Shown here: piece after piece, positions 14,551 through 18,145 of the stretch | How the letters are laid out: each line of letters starts with the position of its first letter | Position numbering within the stretch: position 1 is the stretch's first letter | Source of the DNA: Gemella haemolysans | GTDB lineage: Bacteria; Bacillota; Bacilli; Staphylococcales; Gemellaceae | Reading direction: 5' to 3' | Length of the DNA: 18,145 bases | Assembly (NCBI RefSeq): GCF_901873445.1 | Contig: NZ_CABFLN010000031.1 | Span: 1 to 18,145, forward strand | Notes under the pieces: model-generated | What the model was told of the DNA's origin: nothing | The model's database searches: none | The model's input: the letters and a program-made list of their open reading frames with translations, nothing else | Position numbers and translations under genes: made by a program

Positions 14551-15687
14551 ATGAGTAGAAAAGCAATTGCTGAAAATGTAAAACGTAGATTATGGGCGGA
14601 ATCTATGGGAAGATGTATGAATCCGGATTGTCAAGAAGAATTATTTATAAATAATAGTGATATCATGGAAAAAGCACATATCGATGCATATTATGAAACA
14701 GAAGATAATTCATATGAAAACTTGATAGTTTTATGCCCTAATTGTCATAAGAAATTTGATAAAACTGGTTTTATAGATGAGAACAATGTTAAGCAATGGA
14801 AAGAGATTAGAAGAAATGAATTAGAAAAATTTTTCTCTGTAGAACTGAGTTCTTTTGATAAACTTAAAGAAAAAGTTGTACCCATTTTGAGTGAAAACAA
14901 TAGGATATATAAAAGTTACTATCTGAGTGGTAATAAGTCTTTATGGGATAAATTTGAGCCTCAAATATTATCAAATAACGAAAAGTTAAAATTGTTATTT
15001 GAGAATAATCGTACTTTATTTCAGTGGCATTCACATAAGGAATATTCAAATTTAGAATTGATTCAAAAGTTTATAACTCATGTTGATGAATTTAAAATTA
15101 CCAGAGATGATGGAGAAAAGATGAGAGCGGTACTTTTTCCACAGAAAATAAATTCTATTTTTGGAATCATACCAGTAAGCGATTATATTCTTCCATCCAC
15201 AGAGTCGATGGAAGAATTGATAAAAGTATTGGGAAAAGAAGATTTGATAGACGAAGTTATGCTGGGGATAGATAGACCATATATATTACTGAAAAATAGA
15301 GAAAAAATATTTATGGATGATACTCCTAGATTAAGGCAGCTATATTATGATAACAATTGTTTTAGAAAAACGGGTGTTAGATTAGAAAGTTTAAATTTTG
15401 CTTTGAAATATTTAAGATCTCAAAATATAGATTTTACATATGCTAATCAAGATTCATTAAGAGAAATTAAAATAAATAATATTAACATAGTCTTTGTATA
15501 TGAATACTGTTTAAGTAAGGAATTTTTATATAGAATGGCACCCAAGCCTAATTATGTAATTGTAAATTTGCATAATTGGAATGGAACATGTTGTATATCA
15601 AAAGAAGCACTAGATTCAGCGGAAGATTTTAATGTTGAATTACTGACAATGGACGAGTTTTATAGATATGTCAACAAAATTAAATAA
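14551..15687 (+). CDS. HNH nuclease-like protein with unknown C-terminal domain
   Basis: The 378-residue product is taken to start at ATG 14551, eight bases after AGAGG at 14538-14542. Starting at GTG 14518 would only add residues of the RlmD fossil. The N-terminal 80 residues form an HNH/zinc-finger nuclease: Cys22 and Cys27 in CMNPDC, KAHIDAY with His43, Asn57 in YENLIVLC, and CPNCHKKFD with Cys62, Cys65 and His66. The remaining about 290 residues are not recognised; they end in a strand-rich stretch NYVIVNLHNWNG and VELLTMDEFYRYVNK that could be a small Rossmann-like or nuclease-like domain. The stop overlaps the next gene by 20 bases, so the two are translationally coupled. DNA cleavage in defence is the likely role, by inference. 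Confidence 0.8.
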   Translation: MSRKAIAENVKRRLWAESMGRCMNPDCQEELFINNSDIMEKAHIDAYYETEDNSYENLIVLCPNCHKKFDKTGFIDENNVKQWKEIRRNELEKFFSVELSSFDKLKEKVVPILSENNRIYKSYYLSGNKSLWDKFEPQILSNNEKLKLLFENNRTLFQWHSHKEYSNLELIQKFITHVDEFKITRDDGEKMRAVLFPQKINSIFGIIPVSDYILPSTESMEELIKVLGKEDLIDEVMLGIDRPYILLKNREKIFMDDTPRLRQLYYDNNCFRKTGVRLESLNFALKYLRSQNIDFTYANQDSLREIKINNINIVFVYEYCLSKEFLYRMAPKPNYVIVNLHNWNGTCCISKEALDSAEDFNVELLTMDEFYRYVNKIK

Positions 15688-15976
15688 AATAGAAATAATT
15701 AATTTGATTAATGAAAATATAGAGAAGTTTTCTGAGTTCGAAAAAGTTTATGTTTTTGGATCAATATTAAAAAAAGATAAACATCCAAATGATATTGATA
15801 TTTTACTATTATATTCAAGCTTTTCTTTTAATATTCTAAAAAATATTAGTGAAATTAAAGTGACTATAGAGCAAAAAACATTCTACCCTGTAGATATAAC
15901 TGCACTAAGTTTTGAAGAAGAAAAAGAGATGGGATTTATAGATAAGTTAGATAAGAAATATATATGCATAAAGTGA
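15668..15976 (+). CDS. Minimal nucleotidyltransferase (Pol beta/MNT fold)
   Basis: A 102-residue protein with a complete-looking nucleotidyltransferase site: VFGS (Gly31-Ser32), then Asp42 and Asp44 in NDIDILLLY, and a third acidic residue, Asp76, in VDITAL. The size matches MNT proteins of HEPN-MNT toxin-antitoxin pairs, which add AMP to their partner, but the neighbour here is an HNH protein and no HEPN gene is present. It starts inside the HNH gene (20-base overlap) with no clear RBS, indicating coupled translation. It could modify the HNH protein or a tRNA, or make a signal nucleotide. None of these is shown. Confidence 0.82.
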   Translation: MSTKLNKIEIINLINENIEKFSEFEKVYVFGSILKKDKHPNDIDILLLYSSFSFNILKNISEIKVTIEQKTFYPVDITALSFEEEKEMGFIDKLDKKYICIK

Positions 15977-16012
15977 ATGTGGGAAATGATTGTAAGTTTG
16001 GACGACCATGAA

Positions 16013-16048
16013 CATGTGGAAGCAGTCGTTTTAATGACAAAGGAGTAG
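16013..16048 (+). pseudogene. Third rlmD-like 3' end fragment
   Basis: The frame reads HVEAVVLMTKE then TAG. It resembles the ending of RlmD proteins (HVECVVLM) but is not identical to the other copies. It lies directly after the nucleotidyltransferase gene and has no methyltransferase body before it. Confidence 0.75.
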
Positions 16049-16127
16049 AACGAAGCCATTAATTACGAATCCTTTATGCGATAGCTGTCGCAGAACGGTA
16101 GTGACGCGGTAACAGCGAACCGCTTAG
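16049..16127. other. GC-rich patch with small hairpins
   Basis: This stretch is clearly richer in G and C than its surroundings. It contains GCGATAGCTGTCGC (palindromic allowing wobbles) at about 16079-16092 and GCGG/CCGC arms at about 16106-16123. There is no ORF. It sits exactly between two rlmD-like ends and could be an attachment remnant of a foreign element. Confidence 0.4.
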
Positions 16128-16166
16128 TATGTGACGTTGATGTCAAGAGTTACACCTACTAAGTAA
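16128..16166 (+). repeat. Most distal rlmD 3' end, possibly the ancestral host end
   Basis: In frame the segment ends LMSRVTPTK then TAA, close to LMSKVAPSK of the resident gene, and is followed by AAATAAAAT and the terminator at 16186. Upstream of the Leu codon the similarity decays quickly. Being the outermost copy, it may be the original chromosomal end displaced by all insertions. Confidence 0.7.
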
Positions 16167-16185
16167 ATAAAATATTCAAATTAAA

Positions 16186-16242
16186 GGCTTATTCAAAATT
16201 TATTGTCAAAAGGTATTAGTAGTTTTGAGTAAGCCCTTTTTT
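16186..16242 (+). terminator. rlmD-type terminator, distal copy
   Basis: A 15-base-pair stem (16186-16200 with 16221-16235, two wobbles) has GTCAAAAGGTATTAG in the loop and is followed by six T. Sequence and position relative to the rlmD end mirror the hairpin at 3478-3537. The ISL3 element begins immediately after the T run. Confidence 0.88.
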
Positions 16243-16243
16243 G

Positions 16244-17756
16244 GGTTGTATACTAAATTCGGGGCATGGAAAAAATCCAGTCCCGAATTTTGATTTTTAT
16301 ATATAAAAAGACAAATATCCAATATAATTAAGGTGTAAAAAAATAATTAACTAAGAAAGGATATTTGTCATGGATAATTTTATCACAAATTTACTATTAA
16401 TAAAAGACCAAAATATAACTATGGAGGACAAACTTGATTTAATCAACGTAGAAGATCAAGACACGTTTATATTCTATGGGACTTTATCATATGAACCAAA
16501 GTGTTGTACAAACTGTGGTTGTATAAAAGAAGGAAATAATATAGTTAAAAATGGATTTGGAGATCCATTAAAAATAGCTCTATTAAAAATGTCAGAATGC
16601 CCTACATACCTTAGATTAAAGAAACAACGCTACAAATGTAGAGAATGTAATTCTAAGTTTTGTGCTAAAACATCATTTGTGAAAAAGCACTGCAGTATTT
16701 CTAAAAATCTTATATTCCATATTATGAAGAATCTATCTAAAACATTATCTTTTAAAGATATAGCTGAATTAAGTAATGTATCAGTATCTACAGTAGTAAG
16801 AATAATGAAATCATGTAGAGAAGCCGTAGAAGTTAAGACACATGCAAACCTACCAGAACACCTATGTTTCGATGAGATAAAGTCAACTAAAGATAGTAAA
16901 AATGGCATGAGTTTCGTATTCTTAGATGCTAAAACACATGACTTTATAGATATTGTAGATGGTAGAACACAACATATATTAAAACAATACTTTATGAGAT
17001 ATCCAAGGAAAGTAAGAAAGAAAGTAAAAACGATCTGTATAGATATTTACCCTCCTTATATGAATATGATTAGAGAAATGTTTCCTAACGCTGAGATAAT
17101 TATAGATAGATTCCACATTGTTCAAAATATTAATAGAGAATTAAATAAAGTCAGAATAAAACTAATGAATCAATATAAGAATAAAAAAGGCTCTACTTAC
17201 ACTATTTTAAAGAACTTCTGGAAAGTAATATTAGAAGATAGAGATAAAGTAAATTCAACAAAAACATTCTATTCTAGAAGCTTTAAACGCTATGTAATTA
17301 GAAAAGAAGTATTAGATTATATATTAGCTATAGATGCTGAATTTACAGCTAGCTATGAGAGAGTACATGAGATTAGAGAAGCTATTAAGGCTAAAGATTC
17401 TATAGAATTAGAGAAGTATATAGATATGGATACTAAGGGATTATCTAAAAGTGTAGCTAAGGCTATAAATACTATGAAAAAGCACAAAGAGTATATGCTT
17501 AATGCTGTTAAATATAAGTATTCTAATGGTCCATTAGAAGGATTTAATAATAAAATAAAATTACTAAAGAGAGTATCTTATGGATATTATAACTTTAGTA
17601 ATTTCAGATTACGCATTTTAATTATGTCTAGATTATTTGTTTCTGAATATAAAAATAATATCAAACTTAAAGAAAGTAAGAAAAAATCTAAGCAGCAAAA
17701 CGCTGCCTAGATTTCTAGAGTGATTTTTTCCCATACTCCGAACTTGACAAAGAGCC
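16244..17756 (+). mobile_element. ISL3-family insertion sequence
   Basis: About 1.5 kb with imperfect terminal inverted repeats. The left end has AAATTCGGGGCATGGAAAAA and the complement of the right end has AAGTTCGGAGTATGGGAAAA, both starting GG and matching the ISL3 end pattern. One intact transposase gene fills it. Flanks show only T-rich imperfect matches (CTTTTTTG against TATTTTTT), so an exact 8-base target duplication is not clear. The insertion lies against the T run of the terminator. Confidence 0.88.
16370..17710 (+). CDS. ISL3-family transposase
   Basis: A 446-residue DDE transposase of normal length for ISL3. The zinc-binding N-terminus has CCTNCGC (45-51) and CRECNSKFC (90-98). 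A helix-turn-helix follows at about 128-148 (FKDIAELSNVSVSTVVRIMK). The catalytic domain shows FDEIK with Asp168, CIDIYPPYMNMI with Asp225, IDRFHIVQNINR with Asp246, and a C-terminal YSNGPLEGFNNKIKLLKR with Glu390. It starts behind AAAGG. It looks complete and potentially active, with no frameshift. It belongs to the IS and not to the rlmD modules. Confidence 0.95.
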   Translation: MDNFITNLLLIKDQNITMEDKLDLINVEDQDTFIFYGTLSYEPKCCTNCGCIKEGNNIVKNGFGDPLKIALLKMSECPTYLRLKKQRYKCRECNSKFCAKTSFVKKHCSISKNLIFHIMKNLSKTLSFKDIAELSNVSVSTVVRIMKSCREAVEVKTHANLPEHLCFDEIKSTKDSKNGMSFVFLDAKTHDFIDIVDGRTQHILKQYFMRYPRKVRKKVKTICIDIYPPYMNMIREMFPNAEIIIDRFHIVQNINRELNKVRIKLMNQYKNKKGSTYTILKNFWKVILEDRDKVNSTKTFYSRSFKRYVIRKEVLDYILAIDAEFTASYERVHEIREAIKAKDSIELEKYIDMDTKGLSKSVAKAINTMKKHKEYMLNAVKYKYSNGPLEGFNNKIKLLKRVSYGYYNFSNFRLRILIMSRLFVSEYKNNIKLKESKKKSKQQNAA

Positions 17757-17944
17757 TATTTTTTATTAGTTTAATGACAGTTGAAAGATAAAATGCTATA
17801 AATCGGGAAAATGTTTGATATAAGGGGATTGACCAAAAAGTCCTAATTTGAAAAAAGTTTATATGAAAACTCATAGACACAGAGGTTTATTGATATCTGA
17901 ATTAACTTTATAAAAACTTTTTAGATATCTAATAAACTTTTGGG
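17757..17944. other. Gene-free stretch with an inverted repeat
   Basis: No ORF is credible. TTTATTGATATCT (17886-17898) and AGATATCTAATAAA (17923-17936) form an inverted repeat with one unpaired base, and outer AAAAGTTTA / TAAACTTTT can also pair. It may be a structured untranslated region or a remnant of an element end. Confidence 0.4.
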
Positions 17945-18006
17945 GAGTGACTTGATAAAATCGATTTCTTTGGAATCACGATTTTTGAGTCACTCTCTAT
18001 TTTTAG
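17945..18006 (+). terminator. Terminator-like hairpin near the right end
   Basis: GAGTGACT (17945-17952) pairs with AGTCACTC (17988-17995), with inner arms AAAATCG (17957-17963) and CGATTTT (17979-17985). TCTATTTTTAG follows. No gene is visible upstream for it to terminate within the window, so it may belong to a gene displaced by the IS. Confidence 0.6.
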
Positions 18007-18118
18007 GGATTTAGAATTATAATTTAACATTTTGATTTATTATTTAAAGAGTAGGATTTACAGCTAAAATTAAAAAACTTATTATTTTATTAGTTTTTAA
18101 AGTGTTATAAATGTGTTA

Positions 18119-18145
18119 ATATATATATATATATATATATATATA
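18119..18145. repeat. (AT)n dinucleotide tract at the window end
   Basis: Twenty-seven alternating A and T run to the last base. The tract may continue beyond the window, or mark a sequence end where assembly stopped. The interval from 18007 to here holds only AT-rich DNA without a gene. Confidence 0.9.

Larger units (their letters stand above)
14341..16012 (+). mobile_element. Module 3: HNH-nucleotidyltransferase cassette between two rlmD-like ends
   Basis: About 1.7 kb lies between CATGTTGAG at 14341 and CATGTGGAA at 16013, both reading as HVE of an RlmD. Its genes are the HNH protein and the nucleotidyltransferase; it has no recombinase. It could be a non-autonomous cassette moved by a recombinase supplied elsewhere, or the residue of a larger element. 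Confidence 0.4.

Noticed and set aside
15668..15976. HEPN-MNT toxin-antitoxin pair
   Set aside because: The MNT-like half is present, but no gene with a HEPN RxxxxH motif adjoins it; the neighbour is an HNH protein.
18119..18145. CRISPR or satellite array
   Set aside because: It is a simple dinucleotide tract without spacers; nothing in the window shows evenly spaced repeats with unique spacers.

Overview
The window looks like a chromosomal segment of a low-GC Firmicute of the class Bacilli. Gemella or a near relative is my best guess, from the tRNA-Asn / obg / PheB-like ACT protein / rlmD order, the AT-rich codons and the strong AGGAG ribosome binding sites. I cannot prove the genus from sequence alone.

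Backbone, 1-3460: tRNA-Asn with a terminator, the ribosome-assembly GTPase gene obg, a PheB/UPF0735 ACT-domain gene, a terminator, and an rlmD-type 23S rRNA uracil methyltransferase gene. All are on the + strand and intact.

Accessory island, 3413-16240: everything from the last 15 codons of rlmD onward looks like serial insertion at the rlmD 3' end. Pieces of an rlmD 3' end recur at 5591, 14341, 16013 and 16128. Most start at the codons for His-Val-Glu, where Glu is the catalytic base of the methyltransferase. Three of the copies near native ends are followed by the same hairpin terminator family. This divides the island into modules. Module 1 (3413-5590) holds a serine recombinase and a small two-helix membrane protein. 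Module 2 (5591-14340) has a recombinase gene cut off after 11 codons, two decayed XRE regulators, and a long one-way array of immunity-type genes: DUF4261, DUF695-RraB, a frameshifted SUFU, Imm17-like, an unknown, DUF2695, a small unknown, a helical-repeat protein, DUF1877 and SMI1/KNR4. No intact toxin is seen with them. Module 3 (14341-16012) starts with the decayed C-terminal extension of a clostridial-type RlmD and carries an HNH nuclease-like gene overlapping a minimal nucleotidyltransferase gene. This pair is the best candidate for a little-described defence or toxin-antitoxin-like unit.

Right end, 16244-18145: an apparently intact ISL3-family insertion sequence, then about 390 bases without a gene that hold inverted repeats, a terminator-like hairpin and an (AT)n tract at the window end.

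How the parts fit: the recombinase probably drives site-specific insertion into rlmD, each insertion rebuilding the methyltransferase reading frame with an element-borne 3' end. The cargo (immunity genes, HNH plus nucleotidyltransferase) looks like conflict and defence functions gathered at one hotspot. Three cargo or regulatory genes carry single-base changes, mainly in A/T homopolymers, which could be decay, phase variation or sequencing error.
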